DNA of 64,000 bases, taken from the NCBI RefSeq assembly GCF_045629565.1, contig NZ_JAZQRL010000111.1, positions 124,001 through 188,000 on the forward strand. The letters are read 5' to 3'. This DNA is from Arcticibacter sp045629565. Lineage in GTDB: Bacteria > Bacteroidota > Bacteroidia > Sphingobacteriales > Sphingobacteriaceae. Numbering within the stretch: the stretch's first letter is position 1; each line of letters opens with the position of its first letter. Both the position numbers and the translations under genes were made by a program. Of the stretch, positions 8,873 through 17,725 are shown in pieces. The notes under the pieces are model-generated. The model saw only the letters and a program-made list of their open reading frames with translations, made no database searches and was not told the DNA's origin.

Positions 8873-10219
8873 TTATTTAGTAAACTGGATAGAACTGTCG
8901 TTGATCTCGTAAGGATGGTTTTGCAGCAGACGAATTATTTCAGCACCTGCAAGCAAAGCGGGTCCATAACCATGAGCCGCATAATTATTAACAGGACGAT
9001 AATAATAGAAGGCAGGATCGAAGCCCATACCTGTACCTACGCAGGTATCTTCAACCTGACCTTTGGCATTGACTTTAGAACTAACTGCATTCCATGCCAA
9101 CAAGGCCATTGGCCCATATGCTTTTACATCTAACCAGCCTTTGTTTACTGCATGAGCGATGCAGTATGCATAGATAGCAGTGGCAGATGTTTCGAGATAG
9201 GAGTCATTCTTATCTAACAGTTGATGCCAGAAACCGGTTCCATGCTGTAGGGACGCAAGAGCTTTTATATGGGTTTTGAGCTGGGTCAATATTTCGTCTC
9301 TTCCGGGATGTCCTTCAGGAATGGCATCCAGCAATTCAATTTTTGTAAGGAGCGCCCAGCCATTCGCTCTCGCCCAATGAAACTGAGGATGTGGGTCCAT
9401 ATCCTGTACCCAACCATGCATGTAAAGTCCGTTCTGCTTGTTGTACATCCTTCCGGAAAACAATTGAAATTGTTTCAGGGCTTCATCAAAATACTTCGTT
9501 TCACTGGTCAGCTTCCCCATCTGTACTAAAGCCGGAAGGCTCATATAAAGATCATCTAACCACAGTGTATTGGGCTGCGGTCTGTTTCGTGCCAGGGTTC
9601 CGTCAGCCAGGCGAAACTCCTTGGTCATAATATAGTTGATATAGTTATTGATCAAGGGGCGCACCTCAGATTTTAAAGAGCCAGCCATAGATGTCTTAAT
9701 AATCGCCGCACACATCGAACCGGCATCATCTAGGGCATGTGGATCAAGAACCGATCTCACCGGTATTTGAGCTTTGGGATTCTTGTTATAAAGTGGCCGA
9801 TAGTTAGAAGCTACCTCGGAAATAAAGTCGATTCGCTTTGTCGTGTATTCGGTAAACTTTTTGTCGCCGGTGACCTGACCTGCCAGAAGCATTCCTGTAT
9901 AGGTCACACCCCATTCATAGCTAATCAGACGAAAGTCGCCCTGTTTAAAAATGGAGCTCTCATCTGCTTTTTTGAGGTTTTGCAATACCTCACCTGACTG
10001 CTTATTTACTAATTGCATCGGTGTGGCAGCATTCAGATAAGCGTATAGTCTATCTAATACCACCTTGATGTCCTGAGGTTTAGTTTCACCATATTTTACA
10101 GGATAGTCGGGTTTTAACAAATGCAAAGGAGTGGTTACATCGTTGCCGGTATGTTGTACCTGGCCGAAAGTCACACTGCTGACTAATAGCAAGCTGCAAA
10201 CAATAGAAATTAGCTTCAT
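8873..10219 (-). CDS. Unsaturated rhamnogalacturonyl hydrolase (GH105)
   Basis: Expected to hydrolyse the unsaturated galacturonyl residue that PL11 leaves at the non-reducing end of rhamnogalacturonan fragments. The 448-aa protein has a signal peptide (1-20) and an (alpha/alpha)6-barrel with YEWGVTYTG near 101-109. The Asp-containing segment DPHALDDAGS (159-168) holds the probable catalytic Asp. A WLDD...MSLPALVQMG segment and HWARANGW are also as in YteR/YesR-type enzymes. It is the first gene of the minus-strand operon, so promoter and control sites should lie in 10220-10371. Being exported, it should act in the periplasm. Confidence 0.9.
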   Translation of the reverse strand: MKLISIVCSLLLVSSVTFGQVQHTGNDVTTPLHLLKPDYPVKYGETKPQDIKVVLDRLYAYLNAATPMQLVNKQSGEVLQNLKKADESSIFKQGDFRLISYEWGVTYTGMLLAGQVTGDKKFTEYTTKRIDFISEVASNYRPLYNKNPKAQIPVRSVLDPHALDDAGSMCAAIIKTSMAGSLKSEVRPLINNYINYIMTKEFRLADGTLARNRPQPNTLWLDDLYMSLPALVQMGKLTSETKYFDEALKQFQLFSGRMYNKQNGLYMHGWVQDMDPHPQFHWARANGWALLTKIELLDAIPEGHPGRDEILTQLKTHIKALASLQHGTGFWHQLLDKNDSYLETSATAIYAYCIAHAVNKGWLDVKAYGPMALLAWNAVSSKVNAKGQVEDTCVGTGMGFDPAFYYYRPVNNYAAHGYGPALLAGAEIIRLLQNHPYEINDSSIQFTK

Positions 10220-10220
10220 T

Positions 10221-10273
10221 GGTTTAGTTGGTTTATAACTGTGAAACTAAACTAAAAAGTTTTTAGTTGGTTT
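10221..10273 (-). promoter_or_regulatory. Repeated motif and short dyad upstream of the rhamnogalacturonan operon
   Basis: On the minus strand the 11-mer AACCAACTAAA occurs twice just upstream of the GH105 start (plus-strand 10223-10233 and 10262-10272). A 9-bp dyad with a 1-nt centre (10250-10268) overlaps the second copy. The same 11-mer recurs at 2097-2107, upstream of the PL11 gene. The repeats may be an operator or activator site, or part of the 5' leader. I could not place a convincing -7/-33 pair. The rest of 10274-10371 shows nothing I recognise. Confidence 0.4.
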
Positions 10274-10371
10274 CTGTCCTGTAGCATCCTGTCATCGTGA
10301 TAAAACACAGACCCTACAGCGATTGAAACACAGTTGTTACACTTTAAAAAAACGGGATTAAGCTGATTGCC

Positions 10372-11478
10372 TCAGACTATTGTCGTCACCTCCGTCGAAT
10401 CCAGCAACCTTTCCAGCGGAGATTCTTCCAGAATCACACGTTTGTGCTGTCCATCGACCGATTTCCACTCAACGAGTCTGATCATGCCACTTTCCAGTTC
10501 TATCCCCGTTATATCACCATCATCAAAACATCCGCAGCCCGTATTGAAGTATGTGTTCTTCGAGTAGTCGAGCCTTGGCGATGCGTCTCCGCTGATTTTT
10601 CCAGCCGCAAACATAGCCTCTATCGCTTTTACCTCGACAATGTCCGCCTTTTTTCGCGCCTTTTTTAACCGAATGTACATGCGTTCAAGATGAGTAAGAG
10701 AATTAAATACGGGCTGATGGGTATGCCCTGTTATGAGAACAAGATCTTGCTGCATCGCCGTCCAGTCGTACATAATCTGATTATGTTCTGATTTTAGCTT
10801 ATTGTCGTAGGCTGGCGTATTGGGATTTATTCTGAGGAAAGATTGCAGAGGCCCCCAAATTGTCGAAACAAACCATTTGCTGAACCAATTACCATCGCTT
10901 TGAAGATCACCCTGGTGCCCATGAGTAAGAAAGAAAGAGAGTGATCTCCCTTTTACTTCCATTTTAATAATGACACCCTCGTAGATTTTTACCTTTTGTC
11001 CGTATGCACGGTATAGGTTTAGAGATGCCAGAGGATCGTTGTCCCAATAAAGGTCATGATTTCCGAAGACCTTAATAAACGCATTCCGCCTGAGAAATTC
11101 GCTCTCGGCGCGGAATGTGTCTTTATTGTGCTTTAAAATGCTTTCGACGGTATTTTCCCAAAGTTCTTCACTATCACCAAGATTGCAATACAAGAACTCC
11201 TTTTCATTGTAGTATTGCAAGGCCGCAAGATAGTTTTTTTCCGCCAGCAGGAAATCATCTCGAAAATTCCGGCTTCCTTTGTGCTGATCTGAAAACACAA
11301 TCATCTTTGATGATGCGTGAAAATCTATCACGAGTCCGCGTTTCCCCGGGTCTTCTAAAATCTTCTGGTAGAGAGATGTCAGGGCGGCATGCACCCGAAC
11401 TTTGTCCGGCCTTGAAGAATATTTGTTGGCCAGTCTGATCACCGGTCCTGACAGAACCCGCTGTAAGAATTTGCGCAT
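10372..11478 (-). CDS. Calcineurin-like metallophosphoesterase
   Basis: A probable two-metal phosphoesterase of 368 aa. All five motif blocks are present: FSDQHKG (D64, H66), GDSEELWE (from 101), GNHD (139-142), THGHQGD (185-191) and GHTH (251-254). There is no clear signal peptide, although the start is basic, so it is probably cytoplasmic or membrane-associated. The active-site layout recalls UDP-2,3-diacylglucosamine hydrolases and other small-molecule phosphatases, but the protein is longer and the substrate is unknown. It lies 57 bp downstream of the 817-aa secreted protein on the same strand and may be co-transcribed with it. It is unlikely to belong to the rhamnogalacturonan operon, which starts 152 bp further on. 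Confidence 0.85.
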   Translation of the reverse strand: MRKFLQRVLSGPVIRLANKYSSRPDKVRVHAALTSLYQKILEDPGKRGLVIDFHASSKMIVFSDQHKGSRNFRDDFLLAEKNYLAALQYYNEKEFLYCNLGDSEELWENTVESILKHNKDTFRAESEFLRRNAFIKVFGNHDLYWDNDPLASLNLYRAYGQKVKIYEGVIIKMEVKGRSLSFFLTHGHQGDLQSDGNWFSKWFVSTIWGPLQSFLRINPNTPAYDNKLKSEHNQIMYDWTAMQQDLVLITGHTHQPVFNSLTHLERMYIRLKKARKKADIVEVKAIEAMFAAGKISGDASPRLDYSKNTYFNTGCGCFDDGDITGIELESGMIRLVEWKSVDGQHKRVILEESPLERLLDSTEVTTIV

Positions 11479-11535
11479 AACTCATGAACACGGCAGCACA
11501 GATAGTGTTTACGGGACCGGCCAACTTATCCATTT

Positions 11536-13989
11536 CTATTTTCCCCCTGTAAACACCGCATGGTCCCTGATCCGGAAAACAGAGCGTGAAGAGGCAGAAG
11601 ATTCTTCTTTCAGCTCATCGGATTTGCCTTCTCTGGTTGACCTGTATGAGGACGACTTTCTACTGGTTTCAGACCAGCTTCGCGAGTCAAAAGAATAGGT
11701 GAGGCTTGCTCCCCCAAACAAACGACCTTTAATGGTATTTTGAAACAGCTTGTTGGCCCACTCTCCTCCACCCTCATTATATCCTTCTATTGTTTTAGTG
11801 TTATACAATCCTACAGTACCCTTTAAAAGAAATCCGTATTTTTGAATACCTAAATGAACGGCAGCGAAGTTACTTGCTGCATAGGAACCTTTAACATCCC
11901 CGTTCAAAATCATTTGCGTTGCAATTTCATGGTTGTACTCCCCGCCTGGATGAGCCCGTTCATAATCTCGTTTCCACTCGCCACTCCCGGTCTGTGCCGC
12001 ACCGCTCTGCGTGTGCGTACGGTTGGGGGTACCTTCGTTATTGGTTTCACCTGCGAACTCCGCATCCACTATAAAACGTAGTCGCCCGGCCTGGCTTGTC
12101 TTACCGAAAGATCCGTTAAATACGTGCAGCAGCAAGCCATACCGGTAATAAGTCATCCCATTTGAGAGATCGAAAAATCGCTCATATGGATCTGTTCTTT
12201 CAGGCGTAGATAGGACAGTTGCATCTGCAGACAGAAGAAAGGGACCCACGTTCAGACCGATATGACCTCCCCAGTTCCAGTAATTCGAGCTGAACTGCGG
12301 CACCTTTCCATGAGGACCGATAATGGTATTATCATCGTATCCAACCTTTCTGGTACCGAATCCGGCAACAATCCCAAACTGGGGATAGACAAGGGGTTTC
12401 ACTCCACTCTGAGTAATCTTCCGGAGGTTAGAGAAATAAATATCCGATTCCAGCCTCATTTCCACGCCGTTCAAGGTGATGCGCGAGCCTTCCTGGCCGA
12501 TACCCTCACCATTGATCACTTCTGGAACGAAGTTAACCGGATCATAGGAGCTTCTGTGTTGAATATGACGACTACCTAACTTGATCCTTGGATTAAAGGA
12601 CACCGCAAACTTGTTCTCATGAATCTCAATAACCGAATAGTAATTGATAATACTTTCCACTGCAGTCTGCAGACTTAAATATCCGGCCGCAGCAGGAGAT
12701 GCAGGAGGCTGGGGAGCTGCTACTGCCAATAAGACAAGGTCTGAGCTGGTAATACCCGCCGACTTGTCTTCACCATACCCCAGCGACTTAAGCTTCTCTG
12801 TTCCATGGTCCCTTAGCTGTCCGAGACGTTTGGCTGAAAAATCGCCTGTCTGATCCGCCGGAACTGCCCCTTTACCTTCTATCAGGCGCTTGAACAGCTT
12901 CACAGCGTCGCGTTCTCCATAATGCAGCGATGTCAGCATCATCAGCTCCATGGCTTTAGATTCCGACTCGCCCTGCATCCTATCTGGATTTATCACTTCG
13001 GTTTCGGTCAGCAGAACCGGACCAAGGTTCCCCGGAACGTTACTATCAAAAAAGCTGCTGCCCTTCAGTGCCTGAACTACCCGACTACCGGCTCCTTTAC
13101 TCAGGTCATTCCGCAACGCGACGAGCAATGCTTTGGATTCTGGATGACGGTTCATATCTGCCTCCTGCAATCGCATTAGCTCAAACAATGCCCGCTTATA
13201 ATTTTCATTAGCGTTTTCTTTCGACATCCGTTTCCCTGGAAACGTTCTGGACCGGAACTCTGCAACAGCAGCTTTCTCGGCCTTCGCCGGGTCCTTTGTT
13301 TTTAGCTGTTCCCTTCTTAATAGTTCTGCCAGGGAAATTGATCCGCCATCGAAATCGATAAGTATCAATTCCGGAGTTTCGCGCATCTCCCTCGTCGCTG
13401 AAGTTATCGTTATGGTATTATGCAAACTGGTAGCATAATCCCGGGCCATATAAGCCTGATAAACATGCTCGCGCCATTGTTGGCCATTGCTCTGTTTATT
13501 AGCCGGGTTTGCAGCTATCAGCACCTTCAAATCCTTCAGAGAAAGCGGGTTTTCTGCTGATACTATACGTTGTGAATCGGTTCTAAACGCCAAAAATTTA
13601 CCCTTCGGCAAATTTTTATTGGTAAGTTCAAATAAAGCTATCGTACCATTCATCCCTTGCTGCGCGACATATTCAAGGTCGCTCCCTGAAAATACCGACT
13701 CAACCGGCGCACCGTTTTTAACATCATACTTAAGCGTATCGGCGAGAATAGCTGCAGCCTTGACGGCAGCTCCGACAAGTCTGGAATCTGACGTTAGCGT
13801 TGCCGATTCCCGGTAAGCATTAAGAGATTCATCAGCGGCACGTCTTATCCTCACAGTGTCCTGCGGAGCGACATATTGGCTTTGAGCATTCAGTCCTTCA
13901 ATCGCAATCAATACAAACCCACAAACCGCTGATATGGTAAAAATCGAATAATGTCTTAATGTCTTTAGCATCATATGTGAATAATTCAT
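11536..13989 (-). CDS. Large exported protein of unknown function, probable outer-membrane C-terminal region
   Basis: I do not recognise this 817-aa protein. It has an N-terminal hydrophobic export segment (about 15-35, ending near NAQSQ). An Ala/Glu/Lys-rich, mainly helical region follows to about residue 420, then a short Pro/Ala linker (APQPPASPAAA). From about 440 to 750 there are alternating hydrophobic and aromatic strands (GFGTRKVGYDD, NWGGHIGLNVGPFLLSADATV, YGFLLKGTVGLYNTK) that look like an outer-membrane beta-barrel. The tail is rich in Ser, Arg and Lys. M1 or M6/M7 could be the start. The metallophosphoesterase gene follows after 57 bp. Confidence 0.7.
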   Translation of the reverse strand: MNYSHMMLKTLRHYSIFTISAVCGFVLIAIEGLNAQSQYVAPQDTVRIRRAADESLNAYRESATLTSDSRLVGAAVKAAAILADTLKYDVKNGAPVESVFSGSDLEYVAQQGMNGTIALFELTNKNLPKGKFLAFRTDSQRIVSAENPLSLKDLKVLIAANPANKQSNGQQWREHVYQAYMARDYATSLHNTITITSATREMRETPELILIDFDGGSISLAELLRREQLKTKDPAKAEKAAVAEFRSRTFPGKRMSKENANENYKRALFELMRLQEADMNRHPESKALLVALRNDLSKGAGSRVVQALKGSSFFDSNVPGNLGPVLLTETEVINPDRMQGESESKAMELMMLTSLHYGERDAVKLFKRLIEGKGAVPADQTGDFSAKRLGQLRDHGTEKLKSLGYGEDKSAGITSSDLVLLAVAAPQPPASPAAAGYLSLQTAVESIINYYSVIEIHENKFAVSFNPRIKLGSRHIQHRSSYDPVNFVPEVINGEGIGQEGSRITLNGVEMRLESDIYFSNLRKITQSGVKPLVYPQFGIVAGFGTRKVGYDDNTIIGPHGKVPQFSSNYWNWGGHIGLNVGPFLLSADATVLSTPERTDPYERFFDLSNGMTYYRYGLLLHVFNGSFGKTSQAGRLRFIVDAEFAGETNNEGTPNRTHTQSGAAQTGSGEWKRDYERAHPGGEYNHEIATQMILNGDVKGSYAASNFAAVHLGIQKYGFLLKGTVGLYNTKTIEGYNEGGGEWANKLFQNTIKGRLFGGASLTYSFDSRSWSETSRKSSSYRSTREGKSDELKEESSASSRSVFRIRDHAVFTGGK

Positions 13990-14084
13990 GTAATTTGAGC
14001 TGGTAAAACTACCAAAGATTGCACATGATTATCAGCACATTATAAATATGAGAACCATTATGAGAAGACTCGTGAAAGAGTGGG

Positions 14085-14807
14085 TCAATCAAAATATTTC
14101 CATTGCAAGAATGAACACAGGCCATCCAGCTCAGGAAAAATCGTAAATGCATTTACGCCAAGCGTATTTAAATCTGATCGTATGTCCACAAAACTGTTTG
14201 TGGAGATCTTAAGCTTTAAAAGCTTCTTATGATAATGCTCCGCTTCGTTCATCGCCTCCTTCTGAGACAGGGACTCATTGGAATGGATAGAAAACATACC
14301 CGACTGATTGTTGATGCGTTGCTTGATTATGCGCGGCCTGAAAATCTTCGTTTGTGAAATCTGAAAGGGGCTTTTCTGTAAAGTATCAAGCTCCAAATCG
14401 ACCTTCTCTGCCATGAGCACCCAAACTATTGCTTGTTCTGACTTCATCGATTCGGCCAGCACGGCATCTGTGGCGAACCAAAGCGCTGTTAATGCATTAT
14501 TTGACCAATCAAGAAGGCGCGTGGGAAGACCATACTGCTGTCCGAGGGTCAGATAATCCCAATCGTTTAACGCTCCGGTTTTATCGAGTAGCAATGGGTT
14601 AATCCGCTTAAATTCCTCCACCAGCCTGCGTTCGACGTCAAACAGATCTCCATGAGGCTTGAGCCGGGCGATCTTGGGAACTAAAGGTAAATCATTCACC
14701 TGTCCACGAAATAGGAAGTCTTCCGTGTTCCCTTCCTTAACGTTCCTTTTTTTATGTTCCTTTATAGTGCGAAGGTAATCTTCTACACTTTCTATAACAT
14801 CATTCAT
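14085..14807 (-). CDS. FRG domain-containing protein
   Basis: A 240-aa cytoplasmic protein with the FRG domain, named for its FRGQ motif (residues 33-36). The second conserved block, LGQQYGLPTRLLDWSNNALTALWFAT (about 88-113), is also present. FRG proteins occur across bacteria, often next to mobile or defence genes, but their biochemical role is not established. No toxin, nuclease or methylase gene is adjacent here. It stands alone between the 817-aa secreted protein and the GH1-like gene, with about 170 bp upstream before a small plus-strand frame. A defence role would be speculation. Confidence 0.8.
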   Translation of the reverse strand: MNDVIESVEDYLRTIKEHKKRNVKEGNTEDFLFRGQVNDLPLVPKIARLKPHGDLFDVERRLVEEFKRINPLLLDKTGALNDWDYLTLGQQYGLPTRLLDWSNNALTALWFATDAVLAESMKSEQAIVWVLMAEKVDLELDTLQKSPFQISQTKIFRPRIIKQRINNQSGMFSIHSNESLSQKEAMNEAEHYHKKLLKLKISTNSFVDIRSDLNTLGVNAFTIFPELDGLCSFLQWKYFD

Positions 14808-14978
14808 ATCGTTCTACGATAGTTCTACTTCTTAAAGGCAAGTTTGCTAACCAGACTACACAACTGCCGGGAAATTCAGGTAACGATCACAAACCACAAT
14901 CTCCTTCATTCAATAAAAAACTCTTTTTTTGAAACAATCTATCAAATTAATTGTTAACATAAACAAATACAGAAAGTT

Positions 14979-15173
14979 ATGAAAAGCGGATATGAAGCGA
15001 GCGATCACCTGATGAAGATGCTGCCAGATCTTAACCAACACAACCAGCCAGAAGCGAGTTATATTTCTCATGGATCATGGTATTGCACTAAAGAACTAAT
15101 TATTACAGATAAATCTGTAGTTAGTAAGTTAAAACTAAACTTCAGAAAAAAGAGGAAAAAGAGATTATCATAG
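14979..15173 (+). CDS. Small protein of unknown function (64 aa), tentative
   Basis: A short frame with ATG at 14979 encodes a protein with a polar N-terminal half (GYEASDHLMKMLPDLNQHNQPEASY) and a very basic C-terminus ending RKKRKKRLS. Its stop lies inside a terminator-like hairpin (15148-15190), and it opens after an AT-rich stretch that could hold a promoter. Both fit a small independent gene in the 384-bp gap between the FRG gene and the GH1-like gene. There is no recognisable domain. The alternative is that the gap is non-coding and the hairpin belongs only to the convergent GH1-like gene. The rest of the gap (14808-14978) shows nothing clear. Confidence 0.4.
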   Translation: MKSGYEASDHLMKMLPDLNQHNQPEASYISHGSWYCTKELIITDKSVVSKLKLNFRKKRKKRLS

Positions 15174-15190
15174 TCTCTTTTTCTTCTTTT
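15148..15190. terminator. Bidirectional hairpin between the 64-aa frame and the GH1-like gene
   Basis: Arms 15148-15164 and 15174-15190 pair over 17 bp with a single G-U type mismatch around a 9-nt loop. The stem is purine-rich on one side and pyrimidine-rich on the other, so each direction of transcription sees a run of T. It lies 2 bp beyond the stop of the minus-strand GH1-like gene. Confidence 0.7.
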
Positions 15191-15191
15191 G

Positions 15192-16493
15192 TTACTGGTG
15201 TATCCCCGGCTTAAAATGCAGGACATATTTTTCATCCTCAAGCGCTGGCTGCCACTGCCTGATAAGTTCTTTATAGGCCTGTCCAACTGGCCTTATTTTC
15301 CTGTCCAGATCATACAATCCAAGGCTGTTCACTCTGCCGGCATCGTCTCTCAGAGCCGAATCCCAGTCAACCTGATCAGTGAGGCTATACCAGGTAAAAC
15401 CATATATGGGTATACCATCGCGTTTTAATCGTCTCACATTTGCCCACTGGGTTTGGAGCCACCTCACTGCATTTGGCTCAGCAATGTTAGTTTCCGTATG
15501 CATGATCGGCAACTTATACCGGCTATAATACTGGCGTGTAATCACATAATACCCGAAAATTTCCCCGGCAGCAGATGTTGAACCGTCCTCATGCACCATA
15601 TGTTCATTAGTGACATAATAATCGTTCCCCATCACACAGCTGCCTTTAATCACATTATTTTCAAACCAACGATACTCTTTCTTGGTCATACCGTTTTCGA
15701 GCAAATACTCATACATGGACACACTAATGGGATAACCATAACTTAAGTCCAACGAAAGGAAGCGACGTTGATTGAGAAAGGTTGCCAGATGATCGCAGTC
15801 TGGGGTCTCCGGGTGGAAATACTCAGATGACTCGCTCTGGACAAAAATCGCCTCCGGTTGAACCGTGAGAATGGCGTTCATCGCCAGCACATTTGCCTGA
15901 CACAGGTGCTTCAGTGCTGTGACAAAAGTCCGATCAGATGTACCTTTTTCATTCCACCAGCCATACTGCCCTGAAAAAGCAGCGGTGACGAAAATCTCAT
16001 TCACCGGCGTGTAAAACTGTATGTAGGGATAGCGTTTCGCGAAAGCCAGGGCATATTCTTCAAAATGAACTGGAAAGTCAGGATTTTGGAAATTTTCAAG
16101 CCAGTCGGGTAGGCCAAAATGACACAAATCAACTATCGGGGTAATTTTGAGTTCTTCCAGATACCTGAACGTCTCATCAACGAAACTCCAGTCATACTGA
16201 CCCGGACCTGTATTTACGCTGAAGTATGGCGGACCATAACGCAGAAATTCAATCCCCATCTCTTTTACAAGATGAAAGTCTTGCTTCCAGTGCTTGTAAT
16301 GACCGCACTTCTCCATTTCATCGACCCGCTTTCTGGTACCATCCGGAAGGGTAATCATAGGATAGCTATTTTCTATCCCGGTAGCAAACATAAACTTATT
16401 CTTAACATTCATAGGCAGCTGATTATCGGTACTAACTAACAATCGTTCATACCATTGCGTTTTGATTTTCTCACTAAAACCATTTTTGGGCAT
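15192..16493 (-). CDS. Family 1 glycoside hydrolase-like protein
   Basis: A 433-aa single-domain GH1-fold protein without a signal peptide, so probably cytoplasmic. The fold starts near FATGIENSYPMI (about 36-47). YTPVNE supplies the acid/base Glu, though the usual NEP reads NEI here, and the nucleophile Glu is in MHTETNIAE. It resembles the N-terminal half of the GH1-RmlD fusion encoded at 17726-19621, so the two are probably diverged relatives. M28 (at 16412) would be a better-supported start by fold boundaries than M1. With M1 only 28 bp separate it from the divergent glycosyltransferase gene. The substrate is unknown; a role in making or trimming a protective glycan or glycolipid is inferred from context. 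Confidence 0.8.
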   Translation of the reverse strand: MPKNGFSEKIKTQWYERLLVSTDNQLPMNVKNKFMFATGIENSYPMITLPDGTRKRVDEMEKCGHYKHWKQDFHLVKEMGIEFLRYGPPYFSVNTGPGQYDWSFVDETFRYLEELKITPIVDLCHFGLPDWLENFQNPDFPVHFEEYALAFAKRYPYIQFYTPVNEIFVTAAFSGQYGWWNEKGTSDRTFVTALKHLCQANVLAMNAILTVQPEAIFVQSESSEYFHPETPDCDHLATFLNQRRFLSLDLSYGYPISVSMYEYLLENGMTKKEYRWFENNVIKGSCVMGNDYYVTNEHMVHEDGSTSAAGEIFGYYVITRQYYSRYKLPIMHTETNIAEPNAVRWLQTQWANVRRLKRDGIPIYGFTWYSLTDQVDWDSALRDDAGRVNSLGLYDLDRKIRPVGQAYKELIRQWQPALEDEKYVLHFKPGIHQ

Positions 16494-16521
16494 TTGCGTT
16501 ATTTAATTAATCACGAAAACT

Positions 16522-17655
16522 ATGAAAGAAATACCGCCTTATTTGATGTGCTTTTCGCACTTGAGATGGGACTTTGTATACCAACGTCCACAACATCTGT
16601 TAAGTCGCTTTGCAAACGACTGTATTGTGTATTTTTTAGAGGAACCTATGTTTACTGAGGAACCTGAATCGACGATTCAATTCAGCAGAAAGCTTCCCAA
16701 CCTATGGGTAGGGGTTCCCTTAATTTCAAAATCCGAAGAGGCAGATGTCGACTCTGTTTTAACGCAGTTGCTTGACAAGTTCTTTGCGACGAAAACAGTT
16801 GAAGACTTTGCCTTTTGGTACTATACCCCAATGGCTTTGAACTTCACATCGAAGTACAATCCTAAAATCACCATATTTGATTGCATGGATGAGCTTTCAG
16901 CCTTTAAAAATGCACCTGCTAAGCTAAAAGAACTGGAAAAACAGCTGATGAACAAAGCTGATATCGTGTTCACGGGCGGCCAGGCTCTATACGAAGCGAA
17001 GAAAAATCAGCATGCAAATATTTTCCCGTTTCCAAGCAGTATTGACAAGGATCACTTTGCCGCTGCACGGGTACATATTTCTGAGCCCGAGGATCAGGCT
17101 AGAATCAAGGGAATTAAATTAGGCTTCTATGGAGTGATCGACGAGCGGTTCGATATTGAACTGATCAGAAGTATGGCTGATGCGCGTCCAGAATGGCAGC
17201 TCATCCTTATTGGGCCAGTTGTCAAGATATCTCCCGATATCCTTCCACGAAACAAAAACATCCATTACCTCGGTCAGAAGAGCTATAAAGAGTTACCTGC
17301 ATATCTTTCAGGATGGGATATCGCATTGATTCCGTTCTTACTGAACGAGTCTACACGATTTATCAGTCCAACTAAGACCCCTGAATACATGAGCGCAGGA
17401 CGGCCTGTTATATCAACACCTATCCGGGATGTCGTTCATCCATATGGAGTGAACAAGCTCGTGCATATAGGCCGCACCGCTGAAGAGTTTATCGGTTACG
17501 CTGAGCAGGAGTTGGCGGTGGGCGACAAGACTTCATGGCTAACAAAATCCGATGAATTTCTTGCTGACAATTGCTGGGACAACACCTACGCATCCATGAC
17601 GTCCAAGATCCGTAATACATTGAAAAATAAGGGTAAAATTTCGCTCGCCAGCTAA
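16522..17655 (+). CDS. Glycosyltransferase (GT-B fold, TuaH-like)
   Basis: A cytoplasmic, 377-aa GT-B-type glycosyltransferase. It opens with the conserved start MCFSHLRWDFVYQRPQHLLSRF. The donor-binding C-terminal half contains GFYGVIDERFD, LGQKSYKELPAYLSGWDIALIPF and KTPEYMSAGRPVISTP. The Glu in KTPEYM corresponds to the donor-binding position of the family. It is the first gene of a plus-strand pair with the GH1-RmlD fusion (70 bp apart) and diverges from the GH1-like gene. This trio, often with sugar-nucleotide enzymes, recurs in bacteria in stress-related or surface-glycan loci, but the product made is not known to me. Confidence 0.82.
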   Translation: MKEIPPYLMCFSHLRWDFVYQRPQHLLSRFANDCIVYFLEEPMFTEEPESTIQFSRKLPNLWVGVPLISKSEEADVDSVLTQLLDKFFATKTVEDFAFWYYTPMALNFTSKYNPKITIFDCMDELSAFKNAPAKLKELEKQLMNKADIVFTGGQALYEAKKNQHANIFPFPSSIDKDHFAAARVHISEPEDQARIKGIKLGFYGVIDERFDIELIRSMADARPEWQLILIGPVVKISPDILPRNKNIHYLGQKSYKELPAYLSGWDIALIPFLLNESTRFISPTKTPEYMSAGRPVISTPIRDVVHPYGVNKLVHIGRTAEEFIGYAEQELAVGDKTSWLTKSDEFLADNCWDNTYASMTSKIRNTLKNKGKISLAS

Positions 17656-17725
17656 CCCTATCCGATTTAGAAGAATCAAGATAACCCTGTCGCACCTGAA
17701 AAGGGGCGACATAATTTTTTTAAAC

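Noticed and set aside
11807..11822. Partial match to the EPS box (GTTATACAATC) at 11.8 kb
   Set aside because: It lies inside the coding sequence of the 817-aa protein, matches only the core and has no -7 element at the right distance.
14048..14149. Short plus-strand frame antisense to the 3' end of the FRG gene
   Set aside because: It mostly overlaps a well-supported gene, has no domain and no start signal.
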